From: UBA4416 sp943362175
Lineage (GTDB): Bacteria > Bacteroidota > Bacteroidia > B-17B0 > Aurantibacillaceae
Assembly: GCA_943362175.1 (NCBI GenBank)
Contig: CALRIU020000011.1
Span: forward strand, 1-64,000
DNA length: 64,000 nucleotides
Direction of reading: 5' to 3'
Under the pieces are notes generated by a model. The model saw only the letters and a list, made by a program, of their open reading frames with translations. It ran no database searches and was not told where the DNA came from. The position numbers and the translations under genes are program-made. Positions 44,256-53,740 of the stretch are shown one piece after another; the stretch's first letter is position 1; each line of letters opens with the position of its first letter.

Positions 44256-45404
44256 TTACTCGGGCTCGGACTTATCAGGCTGCTTTAAATAGTCGCTCGG
44301 TGTTTTATGCGTGTACTTTTTAAAGTTTCTGTTGAACGATGCCTTCGAGTTAAAGCCGCAATCGTATGCCAGCGATATAAAGGTGTATTTTTTATTTTCG
44401 GGCTGCATCACCCGGTTAAGAAATTCCGTGATCCTCATTTCATTAATCAGGTCATAAAAGGATTTCTGTTCAAATTGGTTGATCGCCTGCGACAACTTGT
44501 TGGGGTGAGTGTTTACCATGCCGGCTAACTCGGTTAGGGTAAGGTCGGGGTTTAAGTAAGGCTTTTCGCTTTGAAGCATGACTTTTAAGTGTTCATGGAT
44601 CTGCAGGAGCTCCTTTTCATTTAAATTGGAATTTTGATACTTTGTCTGGAAGCCGGCCTGTACCGGAGTGTTATCAGGTTCTGCAAAAGCCAGGCCTGAC
44701 GGCTCTTCTTCTGTAACCGGAACCGCTACGTTTTTTTTGCTGAAAACATTTACCTGGGTCAGGCCAAAATATCCTAACAGGATGACAAACAACGTACTGG
44801 CAACAGAGATCAGCCTGGCATCCTCGATAAACAAAACAATGATCCATATTCCAAGCATGCCTGTGATGAGGAAGAGCAGCCAATTGAATTGGATCTTTTC
44901 GGTATTGGAAAATTCATTCTTCAGTTTTTTCTTAAATGTTACCAGCAGCCATAACGATAAGCCGCAATAGATCACACCTGAAGCATAAATGCTCACAATC
45001 CTGATAAGCCCGGTGAGCTCATAGCCTTTGCCATCCAGCCTCACAATAGTTTCTTTTTCGGAAAAGGGCAGAACATAAAACGGCACATATAGTAATGATA
45101 CAATGAGGTACGGCAGAATATGCAATAGGTCTGTCCGTTGAAAAGAGAGGTCTTTTGTTTGATACCTGGTATATAAAAACAATAAGGGGCCCACCATTAA
45201 AGGGCTGGCGAAGCCGGACACAAATACATCCGGGTATTGTATGTATAAATTTTGATTGACCAGAAATGTGACCGATATGGTTTGTGCCAAAAACAACAAT
45301 AAGAGGGCCAGCATATAATCCGGTATTTCCTTGCCGGGCTTAGTGATCAGCACAGTAAACAGAAACAGGGCGATAGCGATTCCGGAAATAAAGAGGTAAG
45401 ACAT
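44256..45404 (-). CDS. Membrane-bound AraC-family transcriptional regulator
   Basis: It has seven hydrophobic helices in the first 230 residues. A linker and a C-terminal AraC helix-turn-helix domain follow (about residues 275-375), with LTLTELAGMVNTHPNKLSQA and FISLAYDCGFNSKASFNRNF, then YTHKTPSDYLK. Such 7TM-AraC proteins, frequent in Bacteroidota, may bind DNA while tethered to the membrane in response to an unknown signal. It is monocistronic. Its target is not evident. Confidence 0.88.
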   Translation of the reverse strand: MSYLFISGIAIALFLFTVLITKPGKEIPDYMLALLLLFLAQTISVTFLVNQNLYIQYPDVFVSGFASPLMVGPLLFLYTRYQTKDLSFQRTDLLHILPYLIVSLLYVPFYVLPFSEKETIVRLDGKGYELTGLIRIVSIYASGVIYCGLSLWLLVTFKKKLKNEFSNTEKIQFNWLLFLITGMLGIWIIVLFIEDARLISVASTLFVILLGYFGLTQVNVFSKKNVAVPVTEEEPSGLAFAEPDNTPVQAGFQTKYQNSNLNEKELLQIHEHLKVMLQSEKPYLNPDLTLTELAGMVNTHPNKLSQAINQFEQKSFYDLINEMRITEFLNRVMQPENKKYTFISLAYDCGFNSKASFNRNFKKYTHKTPSDYLKQPDKSEPE

Positions 45405-45554
45405 TTATAATGATGTTATTGTTCCGAAAGGCCGAAGTTAGCCCAAAAATTCAAGACTGAACAAGCTTTGGCTTATATTTCTGTCATGTTCCTGTAAAGC
45501 GATTTCATTTCCTGGAGTATTCTATCACTGTAATTGAACAGGACTTCTCCACAC

Positions 45555-45592
45555 AAAAAATCCCTCACGATGCATCATGAGGGATTTTTTTT
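45555..45592 (-). terminator. Terminator after the DUF6089-family gene
   Basis: AAATCCCTCA and TGAGGGATTT pair (about 45558-45567 with 45578-45587) with A and T runs on the two sides, so it can work in both directions. Confidence 0.85.
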
Positions 45593-45609
45593 AAAGGTTA
45601 AAATATCTG

Positions 45610-46530
45610 TTAGAACTTGGCCCTGATCTTACGCACTCCTCCACGTCTTTTGTGAAAAAAGTTACCGTAACCGCCCCTGTAGAAGCTTGATTTACCTCTC
45701 AATACATAGCTATAGCTCAGGCTCATGGTCATGTATGAATCTTTGTGTGTTTTATCGCCACGCTTATTGCCCACTCCTCTTCCGGCATCATAGCCAAAGT
45801 TTTTAGCAAACTCAGGATCGAGGCCTGTAAGCTCCGGAGTACGGTTTGATAAAGCGGCGGCATCAGCGCTCATCCCGGAAGGATCGGCGTAATTACCGCT
45901 GATGTCATCCAGGTAATCGGTGAAGGTTGTTCTGTAATTCGCTTCAAATCCAATCCGGTGTTTTTTCTCGAATGTAAAATAAAATCCTAAGCCGGCAGGA
46001 ATGTTAACGCCGACAGGGCTGTAGGAAACTCCTTCCGTTTGCATAGGACGAAGCTTTACCCATGAGCCGTTATAAAATGCTTTGGGATTTGAGTAAAAAC
46101 CACCGATTCCTACAAACGCGTAAGCGCGGAAGCCGTTTTTATAGCGGTAAGTATTTCCAAGGTCATTGTCTTCATAAAAGCAGAACTGGCCGGTAAGGCC
46201 GAGGTCGAACATATCGTTTCTGAAGTTGAGGTTACGCGCATTACGGGCTGGGTTGGTCGACAATTTATCATTGCCTTCGATACGCAGGTAATCTAAAGCC
46301 AGCTTCAGGGAAATTTTTGGTTTTACTTTGTAGCGGATGAAGCCTCCTGTATTCCAGCGGGTTTTAGCCAGCTTCATATCTGCTACGAAATCACGGCGGG
46401 TTTTTTCTTTACCACCGATATCACCCAGGTAATTGGAAACTCCGATGGCGATGCCATAATCTAAACGCCTTTGTGCATTCAGGGATGTAGTGAACAATAA
46501 GATTAAAAAGAAAATAAAGATATTTTTCAT
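45610..46530 (-). CDS. DUF6089-family outer-membrane beta-barrel protein
   Basis: After a signal peptide (residues 1-19) the mature start RRLDYGIAIGVSNYLGDIGG is typical of DUF6089 barrels in Bacteroidota. ISLKLALDYLRIEGNDKLS, FDLGLTGQFCFYEDND, YRYKNGFRAYAFVGIGGFYS and the terminal SLSYSYVLRGK also fit. Its function is unknown. In related genomes I recall it often lies between nadK and the bamA region. Here it is about 5.5 kb from nadK and alone. The Arg/Lys-rich tail is a little unusual for a barrel end. Confidence 0.85.
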   Translation of the reverse strand: MKNIFIFFLILLFTTSLNAQRRLDYGIAIGVSNYLGDIGGKEKTRRDFVADMKLAKTRWNTGGFIRYKVKPKISLKLALDYLRIEGNDKLSTNPARNARNLNFRNDMFDLGLTGQFCFYEDNDLGNTYRYKNGFRAYAFVGIGGFYSNPKAFYNGSWVKLRPMQTEGVSYSPVGVNIPAGLGFYFTFEKKHRIGFEANYRTTFTDYLDDISGNYADPSGMSADAAALSNRTPELTGLDPEFAKNFGYDAGRGVGNKRGDKTHKDSYMTMSLSYSYVLRGKSSFYRGGYGNFFHKRRGGVRKIRAKF

Positions 46531-46596
46531 TACAAAAACTAGAGTTTAATACACAAAAATAATAAAATCTTTAACTTTATACCAAAAATAATACCA

Positions 46597-47541
46597 ATGG
46601 AAGCCATAAACCGCTTATTTAACATAAAACACCCTATTATACAAGGCGGCATGATCTGGTGCAGCGGCTGGGAACTGGCTTCAGCCGTATCCAATGCCGG
46701 TGGCCTGGGGCTGATCGGCTCCGGCTCGATGTACCCGGAGGTACTCAGAACACATATTCAAAAATGCAGGCAGGCTACTGATAAACCGTTTGGGGTAAAC
46801 GTGCCTCTTTTATATCCCAATATTGAAGAACACATCAAGGTTATCCTGGAAGAAGGGGTGAGGATCGTCTTCACTTCTGCCGGAAACCCTAAAACCTGGA
46901 CCAAACACCTGAAGGACCAGGGTGTGACTGTGGTACACGCGGTGTCGAATGTGAAGTTTGCGCTGAAATGTGAAGAGGCCGGTGTGGATGCGATTGTGGC
47001 GGAAGGCTTTGAGGCCGGCGGACACAACGGCAGGGAAGAAACCACTACGCTGGTGCTGATCCCCCAGGTGAGGCAGGCCGTGAAGCTCCCCCTTATTGCA
47101 GCGGGTGGCATCGGCTCGGGGCAGGCCATAGCGGCTGCTTTGGCGCTGGGTGCCGATGGCGTACAGATCGGAAGCCGCTTTGTGGCGACGCATGAATCTT
47201 CCGCTCATATCAATTTCAAAAACTCCGTGGTAGGCGCCAAAGAAGGTGACACCAGCCTGACGCTGAAACAGCTGACGCCGGTAAGGCTGATCCGGAACTC
47301 GTTTTTCAGCCAGGTAGATGAGCTGGAAAAAAAGGGCGGCTCGGTAGCCGAGCTCACAGAGCTCCTGGGGCGCGGGCGTTCCAAGAAAGGCATGTTTGAA
47401 GGCGACCTCGAGGAGGGAGAGCTGGAAATCGGTCAGGTGTCTGCTTCTATCCAGAAAATCCAATCGGTGCAGGAGGTGTTTGACGAGCTGCTGGCCGGCT
47501 ACCAGGCCACGATGAACCGGATCAGGACTTTTCAGTTATAG
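46597..47541 (+). CDS. Nitronate monooxygenase / 2-nitropropane dioxygenase-like flavoprotein
   Basis: This is an FMN-dependent TIM-barrel enzyme of the nitronate monooxygenase family, which also contains enoyl-ACP reductase FabK. The start RLFNIKHPIIQGGMIWCSGW, the segment PFGVNVPLLYPN, VDAIVAEGFEAGGHNG (about residues 129-144), LPLIAAGGIGSGQAIAAALA and GADGVQIGSRFVATHES are typical. The His in EAGGHNG is the catalytic position in nitronate monooxygenases. Without FabK-specific markers I prefer nitronate oxidation, but fatty-acid reduction cannot be excluded. Confidence 0.87.
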   Translation: MEAINRLFNIKHPIIQGGMIWCSGWELASAVSNAGGLGLIGSGSMYPEVLRTHIQKCRQATDKPFGVNVPLLYPNIEEHIKVILEEGVRIVFTSAGNPKTWTKHLKDQGVTVVHAVSNVKFALKCEEAGVDAIVAEGFEAGGHNGREETTTLVLIPQVRQAVKLPLIAAGGIGSGQAIAAALALGADGVQIGSRFVATHESSAHINFKNSVVGAKEGDTSLTLKQLTPVRLIRNSFFSQVDELEKKGGSVAELTELLGRGRSKKGMFEGDLEEGELEIGQVSASIQKIQSVQEVFDELLAGYQATMNRIRTFQL

Positions 47542-47630
47542 AGCTGCTCTCTGCCAGATACTGTTTAGTTAAGCCTTCGAACAACCATACAGCTCCTCCG
47601 GGGCAAAGAGCCGGTTTTCCTGATTAAACT

Positions 47631-48182
47631 TTATTTCTGTTTTTGCAATTTATCGATTGCCTTCAGGGTATTCTTCATACGGGAACGGATGCCGGGCGAT
47701 TCTTCATGGCTCGCGGGATGCATCAGCACCATTTTCAATTCATCCAGCAATTCGGGATAGGGCTTGGAGATGCTGAAAACCACCGTCATGGCAAAGGCCC
47801 TTACAGCAATGGCTTCCGAAGGATCTTTGATGTATTCATAACATTTGTCGAGCAGAAAGCTGTGGTGCTTTTCCGGAACGGGATGCTGCTGGTACAGACG
47901 GAGTGTATTCCGGATCACGCCATTGTGAAGGCCCGGAGTCGCCAGGTTTTGGATGAGCTTATCGTGGTATTTTTTTATCGCGTCGTAATCGATGTCGCTG
48001 CAATGGCCCAGCACCCACATGGCGCGGCTGCTCAGCAGGTGATCCCGGTCGAGGGCACAGTCTACCAGCTCTTTCAAAAGGTTCTGCTTCAGTACACGCT
48101 GAGCCAGTTCTGGAGCTTTAAATCCCCTGATATCGTCTGTGAGCTCGGCTACAAGCGCTGCCTGATCGGTTTTCGTTTTCAA
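47631..48182 (-). CDS. HEAT-repeat-like helical protein of unknown function
   Basis: The product is almost all helical with short repeats like LLSSRAMWVLGHCSDIDYDA and AIAVRAFAMTVVFSISKPYP, which suggests HEAT-type solenoid repeats. No catalytic motif or signal peptide is seen. The long frame runs to 48311, which would overlap the divergent ligase gene. The true start is unclear: TTG 48182 (LKTKTDQAALVAEL) leaves room for the promoter region, and I use it here as a working choice. It may be a scaffold protein. Confidence 0.6.
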   Translation of the reverse strand: MKTKTDQAALVAELTDDIRGFKAPELAQRVLKQNLLKELVDCALDRDHLLSSRAMWVLGHCSDIDYDAIKKYHDKLIQNLATPGLHNGVIRNTLRLYQQHPVPEKHHSFLLDKCYEYIKDPSEAIAVRAFAMTVVFSISKPYPELLDELKMVLMHPASHEESPGIRSRMKNTLKAIDKLQKQK

Positions 48183-48202
48183 TGCGTTTAATATCTGTGG
48201 TT

Positions 48203-48236
48203 TTTGATTAATGCAAAGATAAAATTTATACTTTTG
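48203..48236 (+). promoter_or_regulatory. Probable promoter of the acyl-ligase/acyltransferase pair
   Basis: TTTG (48203-48206) and TACTTTTG (48229-48236) match the Bacteroidota -33 and -7 elements (TTTG / TAnnTTTG). The 22-nt gap is slightly wide. The ATG of the ligase lies 44 nt downstream. Confidence 0.5.
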
Positions 48237-48279
48237 AAGATTGGCTGTTTGCCAAAAGATACACGATTTACGATTTGAC

Positions 48280-49584
48280 ATGGGCACGTTTACCCCCGAC
48301 ATAGAAACCAAAACAACCGCAGAGATCCGGAAATTCCAGGAACACAGGCTCCAGGCCTTATTGGCTTATGTACAGGAGCATTCCGCCTTTTATCAATCAC
48401 GGTTTAAGGAGAAGGGCATCGACATCCGCAGCATTAAAACGCTGGATGACCTGACAAAGATCCCGGTAACTGCCAAAGACGATCTGCACCACCACAATAC
48501 AGCTCTCATTTGCGTGAGTCCTGATAAGATCATTGATTATGTGACTACCAGCGGTACCATGGGCGATCCGCTGACCTTTGCGCTGACCGATGCCGACCTC
48601 GAGCGCCTCGCTTATAACGAGTGTATTTCGCTGGACTGTGCGGGCGGAAGCAAGCACGACATTTACCAGCTGATGACCACCATCGACCGCCGCTTTATGG
48701 CGGGCATGGCCTATTTTTTAGGCCTCCGGAAAATGGGTGCCGGCGTGGTGCGCGTAGGCAACGGCATGCCGGAATTCCAGTGGGATACGATCCGCCGCCT
48801 CAATCCTACCATTGCTATTGCGGTGCCTTCCTTCCTGCTCAAGCTGATCGAGTTTGCCGAGCAGCATGACATCGATTATAAAAACTGCAGCATCAAAAAA
48901 ATCGTGTGCATCGGCGAGCCTATCCGCAACGAGGATTTTAGCCTGAATACCTTAGGCAGGCGCATCACCGATCAATGGCCGGTGACCTTGTTCAGCACCT
49001 ATGCATCTACCGAAATGGGCGCTGCCTTTACCGAGTGCGAAGCCGGCAAAGGCGGGCACCACCATCCGGAGCTGCTGATCACCGAATTTCTCGACGACCA
49101 GGACCAACCGGTGAAACCCGGGGAAGCGGGCGAACTCACAGTCACCACGCTGGGTGTGGAGGGCATGCCGCTGATCCGTTTTAAAACCGGTGATATCTGC
49201 AGGCCTTATTATGAGCCCTGCTCCTGCGGCAGGAATACCATGCGTATCAGCCCTATCCTCGGCAGGAAACAACAAATGATCAAATTCAAAGGCACCAGCC
49301 TGTATCCACCGGCCTTATACGATGTGCTCAATACGATTCCCTACATTAAGAATTTTATTGTGGAGGTGTTTACGAACGACATCGGCACCGATGAGATCAC
49401 CATTACGATCGGTGCAGTGAATGCTCCCGATAATTTCGACAAGGAGCTCAAAGACCATTTCAGGGCCAGGCTCCGGGTGGCTCCCGCCATTATCCTGGAC
49501 ACGCCGGAGAACATCGCCAAAAAACAGTTTCCGGAAATGAGCCGGAAGCCTATTACGTTTATAGACAGAAGAGTAAAGCTATGA
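48280..49584 (+). CDS. PaaK-like acyl/aryl-CoA ligase (phenylacetate-CoA ligase family)
   Basis: This is an adenylate-forming enzyme of the PaaK group, which activates an acid with ATP. The motif TSGTMGDPL (about residues 89-97) replaces the usual TSG-TG loop. STYASTEMGAAFTECEAG, TLGVEGMPLIRFKTGDICRP, CSCGRNTMRISPILGRKQQM and IKFKGTSLYPPALYDVLNTI follow in order, and all are typical. It is 434 aa from ATG 48280; the in-frame TTG 48241 is less likely. The stop overlaps the start of the acyltransferase gene (ATGA), so the two are translationally coupled and probably act on one acyl substrate. Confidence 0.87.
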   Translation: MGTFTPDIETKTTAEIRKFQEHRLQALLAYVQEHSAFYQSRFKEKGIDIRSIKTLDDLTKIPVTAKDDLHHHNTALICVSPDKIIDYVTTSGTMGDPLTFALTDADLERLAYNECISLDCAGGSKHDIYQLMTTIDRRFMAGMAYFLGLRKMGAGVVRVGNGMPEFQWDTIRRLNPTIAIAVPSFLLKLIEFAEQHDIDYKNCSIKKIVCIGEPIRNEDFSLNTLGRRITDQWPVTLFSTYASTEMGAAFTECEAGKGGHHHPELLITEFLDDQDQPVKPGEAGELTVTTLGVEGMPLIRFKTGDICRPYYEPCSCGRNTMRISPILGRKQQMIKFKGTSLYPPALYDVLNTIPYIKNFIVEVFTNDIGTDEITITIGAVNAPDNFDKELKDHFRARLRVAPAIILDTPENIAKKQFPEMSRKPITFIDRRVKL

Positions 49585-50762
49585 TGAAATTTTACAGATC
49601 GGAAGCGGCGAAAAGGGTCAGCGATTTTGCAAAGGAATTTAATTTTGAAATGCTCCGCCCTTATTACGATGAGGAAACGGGCGAGGTGATGAAGCGTATT
49701 GCCGTAGACCCTGTCTATCACAAGGCAATGGCTTACCTCTGGCCGGGCATCAGTGAAGCAGAGGCCAGGGAAAAAGCATTGGGCACCAGATCTCCTTACG
49801 AGTTTCAGACAGGCTACATGCGCCATGCCATCTGGACGATTGTGAATACCACCTCCGATGGGCTGTCGTATTCAGGCATCGAGAAGCTCGACCCTAACAA
49901 GGCCTACCTGTTCATTGCCAACCACCGCGATATTTTACTGGATAGCGCTATCCTGCAGATTATTCTCGATAAGGAAGAATTTGAAACCACGGAAATTACC
50001 TTTGGCTCGAATCTGATGGAACAGGGCTTCATTACCGATTTCGGGAAAATGAACCGCATGTTCATGGTGAAGCGTGAAGGCACCGTAAAAGAGCTATACG
50101 ATATTTCGCGCCAGCTCAGCGCCTACCTGAGGCATACCATTCTCGACAAGAATGTGAGTGTATGGATTGCTCAGCGAAACGGCCGGACGAAAGACGGCAG
50201 CGACATGACGCAAACGGGCCTTCTGAAAATGCTGAACCTGAGCGGAGGAAAAGATTTTAAGCAGAGCTTTTCGGAACTGAACATCGTCCCGCTGAGCATC
50301 AGCTTTGAGTATGAGCCCTGCGATGCTTTAAAAGTACAGGAGCTTTATTTATCTTCCCTGCACAGCAAATACATCAAGGCGCCGGGTGAAGACCTCAACA
50401 GCATCCTTACTGGGATTCAGCAGCCGAAAGGCAGGATCCACCTGGCTTTCGGGAAACCGATCAAGGAAGAGCTGGATGAGATCGACAATGCGCCGAATGA
50501 AAATGAAAAGATCCGCCTGCTGGCCTTAGCCATTGATAAGCAGATCCACCACGACTATAAGCTACATGCCGTCAATCACATTGCCTACGATATGTTGCAT
50601 GATACCGACGTCTTTGAAGCGACCTATACGGAAGAGGAGAAAAAACACTTTATCGCCTACGTCGATGCACACATCTCCAAACTGAAAGGCGAGCCGGATG
50701 CCCTGAAACAGCTGTTCCTGAAGCTATACGCTAATCCGGTGATCAATAAGCTGGCTAAGTAA
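49581..50762 (+). CDS. PlsC-like 1-acylglycerol-3-phosphate acyltransferase family protein
   Basis: It is a 393-aa acyltransferase with the catalytic block FIANHRDILLDSAILQIILD (NH-x4-D, about residues 111-130). A glycerophosphate-binding block MVKREGTVKELYDI and a later IAQRNGRTKDGSDMTQTG, then NIVPLSISFEYEPCDAL, complete the pattern. The N-terminal 90 residues and the C-terminal region extend beyond a minimal PlsC domain. It overlaps the ligase gene by 4 nt, which suggests that the ligase supplies its acyl donor. The acceptor may not be lysophosphatidate; an ornithine or glycan acceptor is equally possible. Confidence 0.85.
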   Translation: MMKFYRSEAAKRVSDFAKEFNFEMLRPYYDEETGEVMKRIAVDPVYHKAMAYLWPGISEAEAREKALGTRSPYEFQTGYMRHAIWTIVNTTSDGLSYSGIEKLDPNKAYLFIANHRDILLDSAILQIILDKEEFETTEITFGSNLMEQGFITDFGKMNRMFMVKREGTVKELYDISRQLSAYLRHTILDKNVSVWIAQRNGRTKDGSDMTQTGLLKMLNLSGGKDFKQSFSELNIVPLSISFEYEPCDALKVQELYLSSLHSKYIKAPGEDLNSILTGIQQPKGRIHLAFGKPIKEELDEIDNAPNENEKIRLLALAIDKQIHHDYKLHAVNHIAYDMLHDTDVFEATYTEEEKKHFIAYVDAHISKLKGEPDALKQLFLKLYANPVINKLAK

Positions 50763-50769
50763 ATCCCCC

Positions 50770-51543
50770 TTAAAATAAGAGAACGCCCACTTTCAGGTAA
50801 AGGTTGAATTTGTTCACGCTTCTCATCCTGGCTGCGGAAGTGAGCTCGATGTAATTGGACATCACCGGAGAATCGGCATCAATGATGGGATCATCGGATG
50901 CATCGAAAACAGCGGTCGTTAGAGCAATCAGGTTGATCGTATAGCCATAGTCGAGCGTGATCCTGTTGGCAATAACCCGGTTCCTGCCGTTACCGAACAT
51001 GATATCGAAGCGTTTATAGGATTGCTCGGTAGGGCCGAAATCGCTGCGGTAAATGTATCGTTGCGAGCTATAATCATTGGTGGTGGTGACATACATGTTG
51101 TCCGGATCATAGCTACTGGTAAAGGTGTTGAGGGTAAGACCAAGCAACACATATTTTCCCCAGGGTGCCACATAGTTGCGTTTGTAAAACTTAAAGTAGA
51201 GTGCATAATTTCTTCCTTTGATGTTGGTAAAACCATTTGGCGATTGGTCGATCTGGCCACTATAGGAAGCGTAGTAATCCAAGGCATTCACATTCCTGGT
51301 ATTGGTGTACATGGCCTTGTAAAACCTTGCCGAAAAGCCGACGCTGATCGTTTTCTTCATGGCAAATTCCAGGTAGGCTTCATGCAGCAGATTCACGCCG
51401 CGGCTGCCCCCGGAGGCTGTCAGGCGTGGGTTGGCATACAGGCCATAACCCAGCACGAAGCGCTTCCCCATATAACCGGGCGTTTGTGAAAAGGCATAGG
51501 CTGTGGAAAGAATCAGTACTGCTGTATATAATAATCTATTCAT
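50770..51543 (-). CDS. Predicted outer-membrane beta-barrel protein of unknown function
   Basis: Signal peptide (about residues 1-19, ending AFS) then a beta-rich sequence with alternating hydrophobic residues: RFVLGYGLYANPRLT, ISVGFSARFYKAMYTN, YALYFKFYKRNYVAPWG, YVLLGLTLNTF. It ends in FNLYLKVGVLLF with a terminal Phe. I do not recognise the family. It follows the M48 protease gene by 25 nt on the same strand and may be cotranscribed with it. Confidence 0.65.
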   Translation of the reverse strand: MNRLLYTAVLILSTAYAFSQTPGYMGKRFVLGYGLYANPRLTASGGSRGVNLLHEAYLEFAMKKTISVGFSARFYKAMYTNTRNVNALDYYASYSGQIDQSPNGFTNIKGRNYALYFKFYKRNYVAPWGKYVLLGLTLNTFTSSYDPDNMYVTTTNDYSSQRYIYRSDFGPTEQSYKRFDIMFGNGRNRVIANRITLDYGYTINLIALTTAVFDASDDPIIDADSPVMSNYIELTSAARMRSVNKFNLYLKVGVLLF

Positions 51544-51568
51544 AAATCAATGGATAAGGGGGAAACGA

Positions 51569-53740
51569 TCAGTTCTTCAGTTTTAAATGCCTCAGTTCGT
51601 AAAGGGTTTGATAAGCTTTGGCATTCACGAGGTCTTTTGTGTCCTTGCCTTTGAATACCTCCTGTTTTTTATAGATCATTTCGTTGTCAACCAGATCGTA
51701 TAAGAACACATAGTAGTAAGTGAATTTGCGGCCTCTGCGGCTTTTATAGCTCACCACGCCTGTTTTCAGCACATAGGGCGTCGCATATTTTTTGATCATA
51801 TTCCCAATCTCATCTGTATTCAGGATCGGGTTCCTGGAGCCGCTCGTGGCATCGAATTTTTCATAGAACCAATCGTTGATCACGGAATAATCATTCACTT
51901 TATCCACTTCGGTGGAGGTGATCATGCCCGGGTCGAGGTTGATGAGCTGAAAGTTTTGCTTTTCGGCGCTTTCATTGACCGTTGTTACAAACTTTTCCTG
52001 CTTGACGTCCGAGTCGAGGTAGCGTACCTGCTCTTCTTTTTTCTCGTCGATCTTCAGGTAAAAGGGCTCCAGTAAAATAGCCTTTTCCACCTTGATCTCC
52101 CTGTATTTGCTTTTCCTGCTTTTAGCAGAAGATGATGTATTAGATTTGGATAAAGAATAGCTTGAGAAGCCGGAGCTTCCGTCCTTACTTCCGGCTTCCG
52201 GAAATTTAGACACAAACTCCTTATCGTTCATGAACAGGTCCACATAAATTTCTTTGTAGTAAGCAGTATCCTGGCTTCTGGCACTGCTCTCTTTCTGGAT
52301 CGTCGCAATGAGGTCTGTTTTGGATGTGCCGGGCTCTATCTGTTTTTTTGCCGTGTCTGCTGCGGGTTGAGCCGGCACCACTTTCACATGTGTTCTTACA
52401 AAATCGCCGATCTCCCAGTTGGTATTTTTCATCAGCTTGAAAAGACTGTCGGCATAGGCATTCATCACCGTGTTTCCCGGAAACTGTTTATGCTTGCGGT
52501 ATACATAATCCAGCGACAGGATGGTCCATTCATTGGCAGGCATCTTGCTCACCAGGTGGTAAAGCTGCTGCGGATAGCTCTCGATATCGGAATACGAGGG
52601 GATGCCGTTCTCCAGATAGGAGTCGCTGTCGTAGCGCAGATCGCCACGGGCATACAGGGTGAGTGCGTACATGCACTTGCTCATGATCTCTGCGAGGTAT
52701 TGGTTCTGCGGATATTTTTGCTCGAGGATGTAAGCGGCATAAAAGGCATTGTGGTAATCCCTGTTCTTCAGGTAGAGACGGCAAAGCTCCATGCGGGAGA
52801 GGTCGCGGATGTAATCGAATTTTTCTTTACCGATGATGTAATTGACACGGCCGCTATTACCGCGCTTCGCGATGAGCTCGCCGATGGCCTGCTTACGTTT
52901 GGCAGTATTGGGATGGGTGTGCTTGGTGTCGTCTTCCGCAGAGTTGTTGCGAATCGAAGATACTTCCTTCAGAAAATAGGCTTCGGGAATTTTATACCCG
53001 CCGTGGTTAAAATAGGTCTTGCGGAATTCCACCAGCTCAAAAGGCAGGTGAGCGTATTGCAATACGTCAAAGGCTTTCTCTGCCTGCTTAAAATCATAAT
53101 TGGTTTGCTCGATGATCTTAAAGCCTTCGATATCCGCTTCGCTTTCGTGCTCTTTCGAATACTGGCATTTCTCAATGAGCTTATCCTCGCTGGTTTTACC
53201 ATCGTAGTTGTTCTTATCGATCTTTGTGTTGAGGACATAGCTGTTGATGTTATGTTTTTTCACGTAGTGGGAAATCTCATGCGCCAGGATATAGGCCAGC
53301 TGCGCTTCGGTTTCCGCCTGCGAAATCAAGCCGATGTCGATGAAGATATAGCCTTTATCATAGCTATAGGCATTTACTACCGGCGACTTGTAGGTGTAGA
53401 TCCGCAGCTGGCTCCTGAGGCCCGGGTTGTTTTTCAGGATCACACCGGCCAGCTCGTTGAGGTAATTGGTGACCTCATCGTTGATGAGCGTATTGCCGCT
53501 TTTTACGATCTTGGCGATTTCGTAATTGGCAGCGGCTAGGTAATTACTTTTAATCCCGCGGTCTTCTTCCTTTTGCCTGTTCAGCTCCGTGATATCCTCT
53601 TTAATCAGGTTGCGGATGTTCTGGGTGAAAATATCGGGGAGCGTCCCCGACGATTTCAGAGGACTGAAATTTTCTTTCAGGTTTTGCTGGCCATACGCCA
53701 AAAAGCCTGTAACACTAAATAAAAGGAGGAGTTTTCTCAT
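51569..53740 (-). CDS. Secreted M48-family zinc metalloprotease with long C-terminal region
   Basis: A signal peptide (residues 1-17) is followed by an M48 catalytic domain (about 60-300). The zinc site is ILAHEISHYVKKHN (HExxH) with the third ligand in KEHESEADIEGFKII. The second half, about 400 residues, has no recognised domain. It contains helical repeats (NAFYAAYILEQKYPQNQYLA), a Ser/Lys-rich stretch (SYSLSKSNTSSSAKSRKS) and a C-terminal mixed alpha/beta part. M48 proteases of this kind act on envelope proteins. The long C-terminal extension is unusual for the family. Its partner and substrate are unknown. Confidence 0.87.
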   Translation of the reverse strand: MRKLLLLFSVTGFLAYGQQNLKENFSPLKSSGTLPDIFTQNIRNLIKEDITELNRQKEEDRGIKSNYLAAANYEIAKIVKSGNTLINDEVTNYLNELAGVILKNNPGLRSQLRIYTYKSPVVNAYSYDKGYIFIDIGLISQAETEAQLAYILAHEISHYVKKHNINSYVLNTKIDKNNYDGKTSEDKLIEKCQYSKEHESEADIEGFKIIEQTNYDFKQAEKAFDVLQYAHLPFELVEFRKTYFNHGGYKIPEAYFLKEVSSIRNNSAEDDTKHTHPNTAKRKQAIGELIAKRGNSGRVNYIIGKEKFDYIRDLSRMELCRLYLKNRDYHNAFYAAYILEQKYPQNQYLAEIMSKCMYALTLYARGDLRYDSDSYLENGIPSYSDIESYPQQLYHLVSKMPANEWTILSLDYVYRKHKQFPGNTVMNAYADSLFKLMKNTNWEIGDFVRTHVKVVPAQPAADTAKKQIEPGTSKTDLIATIQKESSARSQDTAYYKEIYVDLFMNDKEFVSKFPEAGSKDGSSGFSSYSLSKSNTSSSAKSRKSKYREIKVEKAILLEPFYLKIDEKKEEQVRYLDSDVKQEKFVTTVNESAEKQNFQLINLDPGMITSTEVDKVNDYSVINDWFYEKFDATSGSRNPILNTDEIGNMIKKYATPYVLKTGVVSYKSRRGRKFTYYYVFLYDLVDNEMIYKKQEVFKGKDTKDLVNAKAYQTLYELRHLKLKN

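Noticed and set aside
52367..53539. 390-codon frame on the plus strand
   Set aside because: It is antisense to the M48 protease gene, which has signal peptide and zinc motifs. The long antisense frame follows from codon bias.
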